Shown: positions 25,657 to 34,542, numbered from the stretch's first letter. The stretch: DNA of 64,000 bases from JAICKM01 sp050998805 (GCA_050998805.1 JBPCPV010000011.1:1-64000), one strand, 5' to 3'. Translations and numbers: made by a program. Notes: a model not told the origin generated them from the letters alone.

Positions 25657-26808
25657 CTACGCCCGCTTTGCCGCAGGCTCGAACTCCTCTGCCACCGTGG
25701 TCGCCGTGGCGGCCCAGCTCCACTGCATCTTTATCTTGAGGCTGCGCTCGATCATCTTCATGATCGGCAGATCCTGGACGACGACGAGGGAGACTGCGGC
25801 CCCGGTCTTCTGGGCGCGCGCTGTCCGCCCGACGCGGTGAACGTAGTCCTCCACGGTCTGGGGCACATCGTAGTTGACGACGTGGGTCACGTCGAGGATG
25901 TCGAGGCCGCGTGCCGCGATGTCGGTGGCTACCAGGATCGGGGAGTCGCCGTCCTTGAAGGCGTCGAGGGCGCGCAGCCGCTCTTCGAGCGAAAGGTCGC
26001 CGTGCAGCGCCACGTTCGGCACGTTGCGAGCACGCAGAGCGCGGTGGAGATCATCCACATCGCGCTTGGTACGCACGAACACCAGCACGCGCTCGGCCCC
26101 GGGCGCTTTGAGCACACGCAGCAGCGCAGGCAGCTTGTTGTTGTCGGCGATCATTGTCACAGACTGGGTTACGGTGGCGACGGTGCTGATCGGCGGGTCC
26201 ACGCTGGCTGTCACTGGGTCGCGCAGCAGGCGGGTCGCCAACGGCCTGATCGCCGGCGGCAGCGTTGCCGAGAAGAAGAGCGACTGGCAATGGCCCGGCA
26301 GGTGGGAGACGAGCTGCTGCACATCGGGCAGGAAGCCGAGGTCGAGCATCCGGTCCACTTCGTCGAGCACGAACGCCTGCACATCCCTGATACTAAGCTG
26401 CCTGCGGCGGATCAGGTCGAGCAGGCGACCCGGCGTGCCGATCACGACCTGCGCGCCTCCGCGCAACTGGTCAACCTGGTCGCGCATACTCGCGCCACCG
26501 ACAATGACCGCGAAGCGCACCTGCATGAACTGGGCGTAGCCGCGGATTTCGTCTTCGACCTGGTAGGCCAGCTCGCGGGTGGGGACGACGATCAGGGTAT
26601 GGAGGCCGTCTGCTGCGGCGATCCGGTCGAGCAGCGGCAGGACGAAGGCGGCTGTCTTGCCGGAGCCGGTCTGTGCGCTGCCTAGCACGTCACGGCCTTC
26701 GAGTACGGCCCCGATCACTTCCTGCTGGATGGGGGTCGGCGTGATATGCTCACGCGCTGCAATGCCCGCCTGCAAGGCGGGGCTGAGATTAAAATCTGTA
26801 AAGCGCAA
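25657..26808 (-). CDS. DEAD-box RNA helicase (RhlE-like, minimal)
   Basis: A 383-residue minimal helicase without an extra RNA-binding tail. F-x-x-F-x-L Q-motif region, P-T-P-I-Q, AQTGSGKT, PTREL, TPGRLLD, DEVD in place of DEAD, SAT, DIAARGLDI, HRVGRTAR. TTG 26808 follows AAAGGA at 9 nt. Likely role: RNA remodelling in ribosome assembly or decay. Its leader is long and AT-rich. Confidence 0.92.
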   Translation of the reverse strand: MRFTDFNLSPALQAGIAAREHITPTPIQQEVIGAVLEGRDVLGSAQTGSGKTAAFVLPLLDRIAAADGLHTLIVVPTRELAYQVEDEIRGYAQFMQVRFAVIVGGASMRDQVDQLRGGAQVVIGTPGRLLDLIRRRQLSIRDVQAFVLDEVDRMLDLGFLPDVQQLVSHLPGHCQSLFFSATLPPAIRPLATRLLRDPVTASVDPPISTVATVTQSVTMIADNNKLPALLRVLKAPGAERVLVFVRTKRDVDDLHRALRARNVPNVALHGDLSLEERLRALDAFKDGDSPILVATDIAARGLDILDVTHVVNYDVPQTVEDYVHRVGRTARAQKTGAAVSLVVVQDLPIMKMIERSLKIKMQWSWAATATTVAEEFEPAAKRA

Positions 26809-26909
26809 TCGGGCGCGTCCTTTCTATGGCCCTCGGATGTGGGGGTCTGTGGGAGTGGATGTGTGAAAATAACTTCGCTTGTTCTAACCGTCTTAACATT
26901 ATCTCTTAA

Positions 26910-26938
26910 AGTATACCCGAAACGGGTGTGTAAAGCAA
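26910..26938 (-). promoter_or_regulatory. Sigma70-type promoter of the second helicase gene
   Basis: On the minus strand TTGCTT (26938-26933), 17 nt, TATACT (26915-26910). It predicts a leader of about 95 nt that is AT-rich against a GC-rich genome. Confidence 0.6.
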
Positions 26939-26966
26939 GATTCCTAGCTGAGGCAAGGCGGGTACT

Positions 26967-26980
26967 GTACATGTCTAGCG
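26967..26980 (+). repeat. IS left terminal inverted repeat
   Basis: GTACATGTCTAGCG; partner at 28460-28473. Confidence 0.75.
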
Positions 26981-26995
26981 TCTGATGCGACGAGC

Positions 26996-28138
26996 TTAGG
27001 GAGGCACCAACGATGGAGGCGAGGCCCCGAATTGTTGCAACTGGATAAAATAGTCCAAGATGCTCACCGCTTGCTGGCGGCACGTCGCCAGCAGGCTAGC
27101 CAAGATACTGTGCGCCTCTGCTCCCCCGTCCGTGCGGTTACAGCCGCCCGTCTTGCGCGTCAGCACCCCCGGCCGCAATTGCCGCTCTGCCAGGTTGTTT
27201 GTAGCGTCCAGTTCTTCCCAGTACAAAAAGCGCAACAGGTCCTCTCGGTGCTTGCGCAACCGGGCCGCCAAGCGAGCATTATCCGCATCGCGCCATCGCC
27301 TCTTCGGCCCCAGCAGACTGTCCAAGCCCGCTTCCAACTCGTCCGTCGCGGCTTCATATGCCTCACTACGCAAGTCGCTCGCCCCCGCCTTCAAGACCAA
27401 AGCCTCGCGCAATACCTCGACGACGGCCTCGGCAAACTTGCGGGCGCGCCCCCTCTTGGTCAGCGTGAGTTCCCGCAACTCTCTCAGCAGGTGGGCCACG
27501 CATTTCTGCGCCAGCCAGCCCTCCAGCGCCGAGGCGTCATAGGCAATAAAGCAATCGCTCACCAGTACACCTGCGAAAGACCGCCCCAGGATCTCGAGGA
27601 TTACCTCGTGGCCCCGAGAGGTCTTGACCGTGTAGAGAGTGACCTTGCTGTCACAAAATACCCAGAGCCAGGCGGACAAAGCCCCAATGCGCCAGCCGGT
27701 TTCGTCGGCATGCACAACCCAGCTAGCGCGCAGAGCCGCCATCAATTCCTCATAGACCGGCTGCGCCTTTGCTGCAAGGCGGGTATCGGCCTGGCTCAAG
27801 CCGCCGCGCGTCGTCTCCAATCCAAACTCATCACGAAAGAGTTCGACTATCTTGCCGTAGGAAGCACCGAAGCGGTGATGCAGATCGGCCGCGAGTGCCT
27901 TGATGCGGGGGCCGAAGACGACGCCGGCCGCGCCATGGGCAGTCGAGATTTGCTCAGGGTGCGTGGAATGGACGCGCTTCCCACAGCCGGCACACTGCCC
28001 ACTCTCGGTGAGAAAGCGTGTGACGACGGGGGCCACCGCCGGGATGTCGATCTGGAACTGCTCGTGGGTTTGGCGCTCGGTGAGGGGGCCGGCACACTCC
28101 GGACAGGCGGGCAAGCCTACTTGGTGCTCGATATGCAC
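26996..28138 (-). CDS. IS66-family transposase, main (catalytic) part
   Basis: A 380-residue frame covering the zinc-finger region (CPEC and CAGC) and the DDE domain: first acidic residue in H-A-D-E-T-G-W, second in S-D-C-F-I-A-Y-D, Glu in N-N-L-A-E-R-Q-L-R-P. The C-terminal S-I-L-A-S-L-L-A-T-C-R motif is present. The apparent start is a GTG (28138) inside the end of the coiled-coil frame. The N-terminal third of the family protein lies in the overlapping frame, so a -1 shift would be needed to make the whole enzyme. Confidence 0.87.
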   Translation of the reverse strand: MHIEHQVGLPACPECAGPLTERQTHEQFQIDIPAVAPVVTRFLTESGQCAGCGKRVHSTHPEQISTAHGAAGVVFGPRIKALAADLHHRFGASYGKIVELFRDEFGLETTRGGLSQADTRLAAKAQPVYEELMAALRASWVVHADETGWRIGALSAWLWVFCDSKVTLYTVKTSRGHEVILEILGRSFAGVLVSDCFIAYDASALEGWLAQKCVAHLLRELRELTLTKRGRARKFAEAVVEVLREALVLKAGASDLRSEAYEAATDELEAGLDSLLGPKRRWRDADNARLAARLRKHREDLLRFLYWEELDATNNLAERQLRPGVLTRKTGGCNRTDGGAEAHSILASLLATCRQQAVSILDYFIQLQQFGASPPSLVPP

Positions 28139-28398
28139 TTGGGGCGGGGTGGGGCGGCGGGCAAAGCGGCCTTGCCCTGGCCGGCGGCCCGGCTTTTGGG
28201 GTCGGCTTTGCGCGCTCGGCGGGCAAAGGGAGTGGCCTGGCGCTTGCCGGCGCGCTGTGCGGCGGCCAATTCGGCTTCCAACTCGGCGATGCGGACGTCA
28301 CGGGCTGCAAGTTTGGCTTGCAGCGTTGCAAGTTGGGCTTCGAGGGTGGCTATCCTCCGGTCGCGGGGATCTTCGATTGGCAGCGGATCAGCATTCAT
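28117..28398 (-). CDS. IS66-family transposase, N-terminal coiled-coil part in the other frame
   Basis: 93 residues from ATG 28398. It has a heptad leucine coiled coil (I-A-T-L-E-A-Q-L-A-T-L-Q-A-K-L) and the basic linker (P-F-A-R-R-A-R-K, G-Q-G-K) that normally precede the zinc region of IS66 transposases. It ends in the 22-nt overlap with the catalytic frame. The run CGC-CCC-AAG would let tRNA-Pro slip by -1 from CCC to CCC and enter the catalytic frame. The split is either programmed frameshifting or an inactivating mutation. Confidence 0.75.
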   Translation of the reverse strand: MNADPLPIEDPRDRRIATLEAQLATLQAKLAARDVRIAELEAELAAAQRAGKRQATPFARRARKADPKSRAAGQGKAALPAAPPRPKCISSTK

Positions 28399-28459
28399 AC
28401 GAAACAATTCTACCGAAAAGTGGGCGAGGAGCGCAAGTCGCTGGGTGATCCCCGCTACG

Positions 28460-28473
28460 CGCTAAACATGTAC
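28460..28473 (-). repeat. IS right terminal inverted repeat
   Basis: The plus strand reads CGCTAAACATGTAC, the inverted partner of 26967-26980 with one mismatch. The same 14 bp occur alone at 52791-52804. Confidence 0.78.
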
Positions 28474-28490
28474 TGATGAGTCATCTCACC

Positions 28491-28733
28491 TTACCCCTTG
28501 CCGTCTCCGCTAGGGAAAAGCTCATTAACGGATACGCCAAGGGAAGAAGAAATGCGTAAAAGATTTAGCACGGAAATATTGCGCTCACCACGTTCTACAG
28601 CACCCACATAAGTGCGATGTAGCCCGCATTGAGAAGCTAACTCTTCTTGCGACCAACCTCTAGCGTACCTGAGTTCCCGAACACGGAGGCCCAGCCGCTT
28701 AAGAAACAGCTTTTGCTCGTGACCCAGGCTCAT
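28491..28733 (-). CDS. Small XRE-family (Cro/C1-type) transcriptional regulator
   Basis: 80 residues, almost all a helix-turn-helix: R-V-R-E-L-R, W-S-Q-E-E-L-A, H-R-T-Y-V-G-A-V-E-R-G-E-R, then V-S-V-N-E-L-F. It resembles controller proteins of restriction systems and stand-alone regulators. No restriction or methylase gene is adjacent, and the IS end lies 17 nt away, so an original partner may have been lost. Targets unknown. Confidence 0.87.
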   Translation of the reverse strand: MSLGHEQKLFLKRLGLRVRELRYARGWSQEELASQCGLHRTYVGAVERGERNISVLNLLRISSSLGVSVNELFPSGDGKG

Positions 28734-28824
28734 AGCTAGAATACTGCCGCAAAGATGCTGTTATGTCTACAGCCGATAAGTAGCACCGGCATGTAAAAAC
28801 CGGTTCCGCGTGAAGAGTAGTCCC

Positions 28825-30324
28825 TCACGTCGCGCCGATGAGCAGCCTGTACAACTCCCTCTGGCGCTCCACCGCGCGGCGGTAGAGGTCTTCATGCTCA
28901 GGGTGTGGTGTGTAGGTCGTGCCGGTCGCGCCGGGTAGGTCGCCGGCGTGGGTGATCGCGTCTAGCTGCTCGAGCGCCAGCAGCGCGTTCCCACGGCTGC
29001 TGGCCTCGGCCTCGCCGGAGGCGACGACCGGCAGGCCGAGCACATCGGCCATGATCTGCATCCAGGCTGGGGAGTGGAGCAGCCCGGCCCCGCTTGCGAC
29101 GAAGTGGTGCGCCTGGTGTGCCTGGGGTCTCAGCCCCTCGAAGATCAGCGCGAAACGATATGCGACCGCCTCCAGCCCCGCGCGCAATATCTCCGGTGCG
29201 GTCGTCGGCAGGCGCAGCCCGCTGATCGTCGCCGAGGCATCGGCTGCCCAGCCGGGGCTTCGTTCTCCGGCGAAGAAGGGCAGCACTGTCAGGCCGTGGC
29301 CGTCGGGCGGCAGGCGCGCCACCTCGCCCTCGATGTCGGTCAGGTAGGCCAGGTTCAGGTGATGGAGCATCCAGTCGTAGAGGTTGCCGCCGTTGCTCAA
29401 TGCCCCGCCGAGCAGCGCCCGCTTGCGGTCCACCCGGTAGATCCAGAGGCCGGTCGGCAGCGTATCAGGCTCGGCTGCCGGCACGACGCGCATCGCGCCG
29501 CTGGTGCCGACGGTGAGCGCGATCTGCTCCGGCGTGGCGCAACCGCTGCCGAGGTTCGCGGTCGCGCCGTCGCCTACCGTCGGCAGCCAGGGCAGCGCGG
29601 CCAGCGCCGGCCAGCGCCCTGCGTACTCTTTCGTCAGCCCGCAGAGCGTGTCGGGCAGGTCCACCAGCGGAGAGAGCTGCTCCTCGCGGACCGGCAGCAG
29701 CGCAAGCGTCTCCGCGTCCCAGGCGAGCGTCTTACGGTTGAGCATCCCGGTCCACGACGCGACCGAGAGTGAGCAGGCGCGCTTCCCGAAGAACCGGAGG
29801 TAGACATACTCGCCGAGGGACATCCAGTATTGCGTGCGCCGCATCACGTCGGGCGCTGTGCGGGCCAGCCAAAGGAAGCGCGGCGGCAGGTAGCTGGTGT
29901 GTATCACCGTGCCGGTGCGCTGGTGCCACGCCTCGGGGTCAACGCGCTTCCGCAGGGCCTCGGTGTCGGCGGCGGAGCGCGTGTCGGCCCAGAAGTAGAC
30001 CGGGGTGGTCGGCTGCCCCGCATCGTCCACCCCGAGCAGGTTGCTCACTAAGCTGCACGACGCCACCGCCCGGATCTCTCCGGCGAGCGGCCCGGCGGCC
30101 CGCAGCACTTGGTCAATCGCCGCCGATAGACTGTCGAGGATCGCGTCCATGTTCGCCTCCACCCCGCCGTCGTCGGTCAGGTGGAGCGGGTAGGTCGTCT
30201 TCGCGGCCAGGCCGTCGAGGTCGCTTCCGCCTTCGTCGAAGATCATCGCCCGTATGGACGACGACCCGATGTCGAGCGTCAGCACCAGCGGCGTTTTGGC
30301 TCGTTCGCGGGGGATTGTGGGCAT
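28825..30324 (-). CDS. FGGY-family carbohydrate kinase, gluconokinase-like
   Basis: A 499-residue sugar kinase. N-terminal ATPase lobe with L-D-I-G-S-S-S-I-R, substrate region Y-F-W-A-D-T-R and S-W-T-G-M-L; second lobe with G-D-G-A-T-A-N-L-G-S-G and the adenosine loop A-S-G-A-G-L-L-H. This pattern fits the gluconate/xylulose branch, and gluconate would feed 6-phosphogluconate to the gnd-bearing operon at 56927-64000. The exact sugar is not certain. GAGGTGA precedes ATG 30324. It follows the thioesterase gene by 17 nt. Confidence 0.85.
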   Translation of the reverse strand: MPTIPRERAKTPLVLTLDIGSSSIRAMIFDEGGSDLDGLAAKTTYPLHLTDDGGVEANMDAILDSLSAAIDQVLRAAGPLAGEIRAVASCSLVSNLLGVDDAGQPTTPVYFWADTRSAADTEALRKRVDPEAWHQRTGTVIHTSYLPPRFLWLARTAPDVMRRTQYWMSLGEYVYLRFFGKRACSLSVASWTGMLNRKTLAWDAETLALLPVREEQLSPLVDLPDTLCGLTKEYAGRWPALAALPWLPTVGDGATANLGSGCATPEQIALTVGTSGAMRVVPAAEPDTLPTGLWIYRVDRKRALLGGALSNGGNLYDWMLHHLNLAYLTDIEGEVARLPPDGHGLTVLPFFAGERSPGWAADASATISGLRLPTTAPEILRAGLEAVAYRFALIFEGLRPQAHQAHHFVASGAGLLHSPAWMQIMADVLGLPVVASGEAEASSRGNALLALEQLDAITHAGDLPGATGTTYTPHPEHEDLYRRAVERQRELYRLLIGAT

Positions 30325-30341
30325 GGTGTCACCTCACGCTG

Positions 30342-31190
30342 CTATACCAGCGCCCCAACCAGATCTCCCGCCGTCGCGCTGCTCTGCTCCAGCCCCAACA
30401 CCTGCTGCCGCGACGTGCAGCGCACCAGCGGCGTCTCGTCGCCGGCCCGTGTGATCTCCTGGCGGCACTCAAGCTGCTCGCCGTCGATTGTGCCGGAAAA
30501 GCGGACGGCGATCTCTAGCTCGTCGCCGGGCATGGCGGAACGGGCATACTCAACAACGTACCAGACGCCCCGCAGCCGCAGCCCCGGCTTGCCCGGCGGC
30601 GCGAGCGGCAGCCCCGCCTCGTCCAGCGCATCGTCCCGCGCCTCGTCGAGCCAGGCCAGGTAGACCGTGTTGTTCGTGTGGCCCATCGAATCGGCCTCGT
30701 AGCGGCGGGTGCGGCGCGTGGCTGTGAACAGGCGTCCCTGCGCTGCGGCCGGCTCCACTGCCGGCGGGACGAGCAGCGGGTTCGGGGCCATCGTCTGGAA
30801 CGTCTCGGTTATCTTGCGGTCGATCCCTTTGGGCACGAGCTTCACACGGTCCATGTAGACCCAATCCGCGCGTCCTGCGGCGATCGGCTCGCCGTCCGGC
30901 CCGCGCACCATATACTCGCGGCTCAACCGCACCCGCCCGATGCTCGAAATCCAGCTCTCGACGGTCACGGCGTCCATATAGGCGATCCGGCCGAGCCGGG
31001 CAAGCGTCAGCCGGTGTATCACCCAGGCGGCGTTTTGCTCGGTGTACCAGGCGTTGCCGAAGCCTGCGGCGTCCGACGCCTCCCACGCCGTCTGCTCCAT
31101 ATACGCGGCGAGCATCTGCGTGGAGAGTTCGCCCCAGGCGTCCACCTCGTATGAGTGTACCTTGAAGTCGGCGGTGTAGCGATGCTCCAT
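30342..31190 (-). CDS. Acyl-ACP thioesterase-like double-hotdog protein
   Basis: 282 residues in two hotdog repeats. The first has Y-E-V-D-A-W-G-E-L-S and a W-I-S-S-I-G-R stretch; the second has Y-E-A-D-S-M-G-H-T-N-N-T-V-Y, the Asn/His site of FatA-type acyl-ACP thioesterases. Such enzymes release fatty acids from acyl carrier protein in the cytoplasm. ATG 31190 follows AAGGGGAAGAGAG. It is divergent from the rhomboid gene. Confidence 0.85.
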   Translation of the reverse strand: MEHRYTADFKVHSYEVDAWGELSTQMLAAYMEQTAWEASDAAGFGNAWYTEQNAAWVIHRLTLARLGRIAYMDAVTVESWISSIGRVRLSREYMVRGPDGEPIAAGRADWVYMDRVKLVPKGIDRKITETFQTMAPNPLLVPPAVEPAAAQGRLFTATRRTRRYEADSMGHTNNTVYLAWLDEARDDALDEAGLPLAPPGKPGLRLRGVWYVVEYARSAMPGDELEIAVRFSGTIDGEQLECRQEITRAGDETPLVRCTSRQQVLGLEQSSATAGDLVGALV

Positions 31191-31232
31191 CTCTCTTCCC
31201 CTTCAGACTGGCACTATAACACAACTTGCCGC

Positions 31233-31238
31233 TATAAT
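31233..31238 (+). promoter_or_regulatory. -10 element placing the rhomboid start at or near +1
   Basis: TATAAT ends 5 nt before ATG 31244, leaving no room for a ribosome-binding site; a leaderless transcript is implied. No strong -35 is seen. Confidence 0.55.
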
Positions 31239-31243
31239 GCACC

Positions 31244-32041
31244 ATGCAACCTGTCGAATCATTTCCCCGGCCCAACGCCGGACCCGTCTGGCTGCGGCTG
31301 CCGACCTTCCGGCCACGGGCTGCGGGGATCATGCTCGCCGTGCTGGTGGCGATCTTCATCTACGAGGTGCAGCGGGCCGGAGGCGACCAGGAGGTAGCCG
31401 GCGTGAACGGCGGCAAGCTGTTGCTCGACCTCGGCGCTAAAGACAACGACCTGATCATCAAGGGCGAGTATTGGCGGCTGATCACCGCCATGTTCCTCCA
31501 CGCCGACTTGCTGCATATCGCGTTCAACGGCTACGCACTCTACCTCTTCGGCGACCAGATCGAACGCTTCTACGGCTGGGCGCGCTTCTTGGCGATCTAC
31601 TTCGTGGCCGGGTTGGCGGGCAGCATAGCCTCGTTCGCGTTCAGCCCCTACGACTCGGTAGGCGCGTCGGGCGCGATCTTCGGGCTGATCGGCGCGCTCG
31701 GCGCTTTCTTCTACGTCCACCGACGGCTGCTCGGCGCGATGGCCCGCACGCAGCTCTGGAACGCGGTCGTACTCGCGGGGCTGAACCTGCTGCTCGGCCT
31801 GGGGGCGGGGGCGGGCGCGATAGACAACTTCGCGCACGGCGGCGGCTTCATCGGCGGCATCGTCGCTGCGGTGCTGCTGGTGCCGCGCTACCGCCCGGGC
31901 CGCGCGCTCGCCCCCGACGAGCGCCTGCTCGAAGACGCCATGCCACGCCCGCTGGTGCCGGCGATGGTGATCGCCATGCTGGCGGTCGAGGTACTGCTCT
32001 TCGCGCTCGCTCTCGCGCTGCAAGGCGGAGCCATCGGGTGA
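31244..32041 (+). CDS. Rhomboid-family intramembrane serine protease
   Basis: 265 residues with six or seven membrane helices. The catalytic Ser is in G-A-S-G (Ser142) and the catalytic His in N-F-A-H-G-G-G (His198). The family W-R motif (Y-W-R-L-I-T-A-M-F-L-H) and H-I-x-x-N (H-I-A-F-N) are both present. It cleaves membrane-protein helices; substrates are unknown. Its stop overlaps the GT9 start (GTGA). Confidence 0.94.
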   Translation: MQPVESFPRPNAGPVWLRLPTFRPRAAGIMLAVLVAIFIYEVQRAGGDQEVAGVNGGKLLLDLGAKDNDLIIKGEYWRLITAMFLHADLLHIAFNGYALYLFGDQIERFYGWARFLAIYFVAGLAGSIASFAFSPYDSVGASGAIFGLIGALGAFFYVHRRLLGAMARTQLWNAVVLAGLNLLLGLGAGAGAIDNFAHGGGFIGGIVAAVLLVPRYRPGRALAPDERLLEDAMPRPLVPAMVIAMLAVEVLLFALALALQGGAIG

Positions 32042-33216
32042 CGCGCTCGTTGCGCGACCGCGCGGTGCGCCTGCTGTTCCCGCCGCGTCGGTTGCCGCCG
32101 TCCGGCCCCCCGGCGCGCATCCTGATTCTCCGCCCCGACCACCTCGGCGACCTGCTCTTCGCCACCCCGGCCCTCGCGCGGCTCCGCGCCGCCTTCCCGT
32201 CGGCGCATATCACGGGGTTGGTCGGCCCCTGGAGCCGCGCGGTCTGGGAGCGGCAGGCCGCGCTCGATGCCATCGAGACGTTGCCCTTCCCCGGCATCGT
32301 CGCCCGCCCTGAGCGGCCCTGGCAGCCGTATACGCTGCTGCGCGCCGAGGCCCGCCGCCTGCGCGCCGGGCGCTACGACCTCGCCATAATCCTGCGCTTC
32401 GACTACTGGTGGGGCGCGCTCCTCGCCGAGCAGGCCGGCATACCGGCGCGCTGGGGCTATGACCTCCCTGCCTCGGCACCCTTCTTGACGGACGCTGTGG
32501 CCCACGTTGGCGGGCGGCATGAGGTCGAGCAGAACATCACCCTGGCCGAGGCCGTGGTCGCCGTTACAGCGCCTCTGGAGCTGCCTGGAGAGCAGCCCGA
32601 CCGCGCCGACGGCAGCCCGCCGCTCAACTTCCCTCTCACCGGCGATGAGCGGGCGTGGGCCTGCGCGGTCCTTCCGAAGGCAGAGCCTTCCCCCACAATC
32701 GCCATCCACCCGGGCACGAATGGCTCGCTCAAGCTATGGACGCTCGACGGCTGGGCGGCTGTCGCCACATGGCTGGCGGAGCGGGGTTGCCGGGCCGTCT
32801 TCACCGGGACCGCCGCAGAGCGCCCGCTGGCTGACGCCATCCTCTCCCGGCTCGCACCGCCTGCCCGCGCCGCCTCGCTGAACCTCGTCGGGCAGACGAC
32901 ATTGGGGCAGCTCGCCGCGCTTTTCGCGGCCTGCGGTCCGGTGCTCGGCGTGGACAGCGGCCCCCTACACATCGCCACTGCGGTAGGCGCGCCTACGCTG
33001 CGGCTCTATGGGCCGAGCGACGAGCGGATCTGGGGGCCATGGGGCACGGCGGCGCGGAACGTCGTCGTCCGCGCGCCGGGCACGCAGCCAGGCCACTTCC
33101 TCGACCCGGGTCGGCACGAGCTGGAAGGCGGGCCTGAGATGCAGGCGATCACGCCGGAGCAGGTGCTCGCCGCGCTCGCGGGGCTGCTCGGGGAGGCGGA
33201 CCGGCCGCCATGCTGA
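32038..33216 (+). CDS. Glycosyltransferase family 9 (heptosyltransferase-like)
   Basis: 392 residues, GT-B fold. N-terminal I-L-I-L-R-P-D-H-L-G-D-L-L-F-A-T-P-A-L, the GT9 acceptor-side motif; C-terminal I-H-P-G-T-N-G and V-D-S-G-P-L-H-I-A, the nucleotide-sugar site. GTG 32038 overlaps the rhomboid stop by 4 nt and the gene overlaps the GT4 gene by 7 nt. It probably adds a sugar to a cell-surface glycan in the cytoplasm. Donor unknown. Confidence 0.88.
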   Translation: MTRSLRDRAVRLLFPPRRLPPSGPPARILILRPDHLGDLLFATPALARLRAAFPSAHITGLVGPWSRAVWERQAALDAIETLPFPGIVARPERPWQPYTLLRAEARRLRAGRYDLAIILRFDYWWGALLAEQAGIPARWGYDLPASAPFLTDAVAHVGGRHEVEQNITLAEAVVAVTAPLELPGEQPDRADGSPPLNFPLTGDERAWACAVLPKAEPSPTIAIHPGTNGSLKLWTLDGWAAVATWLAERGCRAVFTGTAAERPLADAILSRLAPPARAASLNLVGQTTLGQLAALFAACGPVLGVDSGPLHIATAVGAPTLRLYGPSDERIWGPWGTAARNVVVRAPGTQPGHFLDPGRHELEGGPEMQAITPEQVLAALAGLLGEADRPPC

Positions 33217-34346
33217 TCGGGATCGACGCGAGCCGCGCGAAGCAGGGCATCCGTACCGGCACCGAGCACTACAGCGCGAACCTGCTGCGCGCCCTCACCC
33301 TCACCCCCGCCGCCGATGCCCACCGCTTCGTCTGCTATGTCAACTCCGCCGAGCGAGACGCCGAGGCGATCTTCGGCTTCCCTCTGCCGCCGAACTTCGT
33401 GCTCCGCCCGATTCCCTTCCCACGGCTCTGGACGCACCTGCGCCTGAGCGCCGAAATGGCCCGGCACCGGCCCGACGTGCTGTTCGTGCCCGCCCATGTG
33501 GTGCCGCCGGTCCACCCCCGGCGCAGCGTGGTCACGATACACGACCTCGGCTACCTCTACTACCCGGAGGCGCACACCCGGTTTTCGCGCCTCTACCTCC
33601 GCTGGTCCACGCTCTACAGCGCACGCGCCGCACGCCGCATCATCGCCGTCTCCGACGCCACCGCCCGCGACCTGCGGGAGCACTGCCATGTCCCCGCCGC
33701 CAAGATCCGCGTCGTGCTCCACGGGGTGGACCCCACCTTCCGCCGCGTGACCGACTCGGCAGCCGTATCCGCCGCACGCGAGCGCCACGGCCTCGGCGGC
33801 CCTGCCCCATACGTGCTTTTCGTAGGCACCCTCCAGCCGCGCAAGAACCTCGGCCTGCTGATAGACGCATTCGCTGCGCTGCTCGCCGCCTGGGACGCCG
33901 CAGACGGTCCGCCGCCCGTCCTGGCGCTCGGAGGCAAGAAAGGCTGGCTCTACGACGCGCTTTTCGGGCAGGTCGTGCGCCTCGGCCTCGCCGGCTCGGT
34001 GCGCTTCCTCGGCTACGTGCCCGACGACGACCTGCCGGCGCTGATCAGCGGGGCGACGGCGGTCGCACTCCCCTCGCTCTACGAAGGCTTCGGCCTGCCC
34101 GCGCTCGAAGCCCTGGCCTGTGGGGCACCCCTGCTGGCCGCCGACTCCTCATCGCTACCCGAAGTCACCGGCGACGCCGCCCTCCTCCTCGACCCCCACG
34201 ACGCCCCCGCCTGGACCTCCGCCCTCCGCCGCGTGCTCACCGACCCTGCGCTTCGCGCCGACCTCAGCGCCGGTGGCCCCGACCGCGCCGCCGAATTCAC
34301 CTGGGCGCGCACCGCGGAGGAGACGCTGGGTGTGCTGCTCAGTTGA
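33210..34346 (+). CDS. Glycosyltransferase family 4
   Basis: 378 residues, GT-B fold. G-I-D-A-S-R-A at the N-terminus, V-T-I-H-D-L-G-Y, F-V-G-T-L-Q-P-R-K-N-L, and the E-x7-E donor site in L-Y-E-G-F-G-L-P-A-L-E-A. ATG 33210 overlaps the GT9 gene. It pairs with that gene as in the second GT9/GT4 pair at 44616-46926. Retaining transferase; substrates unknown. Confidence 0.9.
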   Translation: MLIGIDASRAKQGIRTGTEHYSANLLRALTLTPAADAHRFVCYVNSAERDAEAIFGFPLPPNFVLRPIPFPRLWTHLRLSAEMARHRPDVLFVPAHVVPPVHPRRSVVTIHDLGYLYYPEAHTRFSRLYLRWSTLYSARAARRIIAVSDATARDLREHCHVPAAKIRVVLHGVDPTFRRVTDSAAVSAARERHGLGGPAPYVLFVGTLQPRKNLGLLIDAFAALLAAWDAADGPPPVLALGGKKGWLYDALFGQVVRLGLAGSVRFLGYVPDDDLPALISGATAVALPSLYEGFGLPALEALACGAPLLAADSSSLPEVTGDAALLLDPHDAPAWTSALRRVLTDPALRADLSAGGPDRAAEFTWARTAEETLGVLLS

Positions 34347-34480
34347 AGCGTTTGCAAAAAGGTCGCCGGTTGTTGGGTAGTTGTGTCCATGCCGCAAGTC
34401 TACCATAATTGCCCGCTCTGCTTTTCAGTACCAAGAGCGCGTAAGAGCCAACATGCCGTGACGAGGTGTGACCCGTCACT

Positions 34481-34494
34481 CATTACTCATTACT
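34481..34494. repeat. Short heptanucleotide repeat (CATTACT)2
   Basis: Two perfect 7-bp units preceded by a partial one. Rotated, the unit is ACTCATT, of the ACTNNNN type. Confidence 0.6.
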
Positions 34495-34542
34495 CTCCGT
34501 GTTGAACTTCGTCACTCGCTTGTCATGGGAAACAAACGTGGT

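Larger units (their letters stand above)
26967..28473 (-). mobile_element. IS66-type insertion sequence (ISBst12-like, single transposase)
   Basis: Spans 1507 bp. Ends are GTACATGTCTAGCG (26967-26980) and, inverted, GTACATGTTTAGCG (28473-28460): 13 of 14 positions match. It carries only a TnpC-type transposase, split in two frames, and no tnpA/tnpB, as in the ISBst12 subgroup. The 8 bp flanking each end differ (CGGGTACT and TGATGAGT), so no target duplication is visible and the copy may be old or rearranged. Confidence 0.8.

Noticed and set aside
26155..26161. TGTCACA inside the second DEAD-box helicase gene
   Set aside because: No CGTC at 16 nt and it lies within coding sequence, so it is not a fourth ECF41 promoter.
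26959..28481. 8-bp target-site duplication flanking the IS66-type element
   Set aside because: The flanks (CGGGTACT and TGATGAGT) do not match, and shifting the ends by one or two bases does not help.
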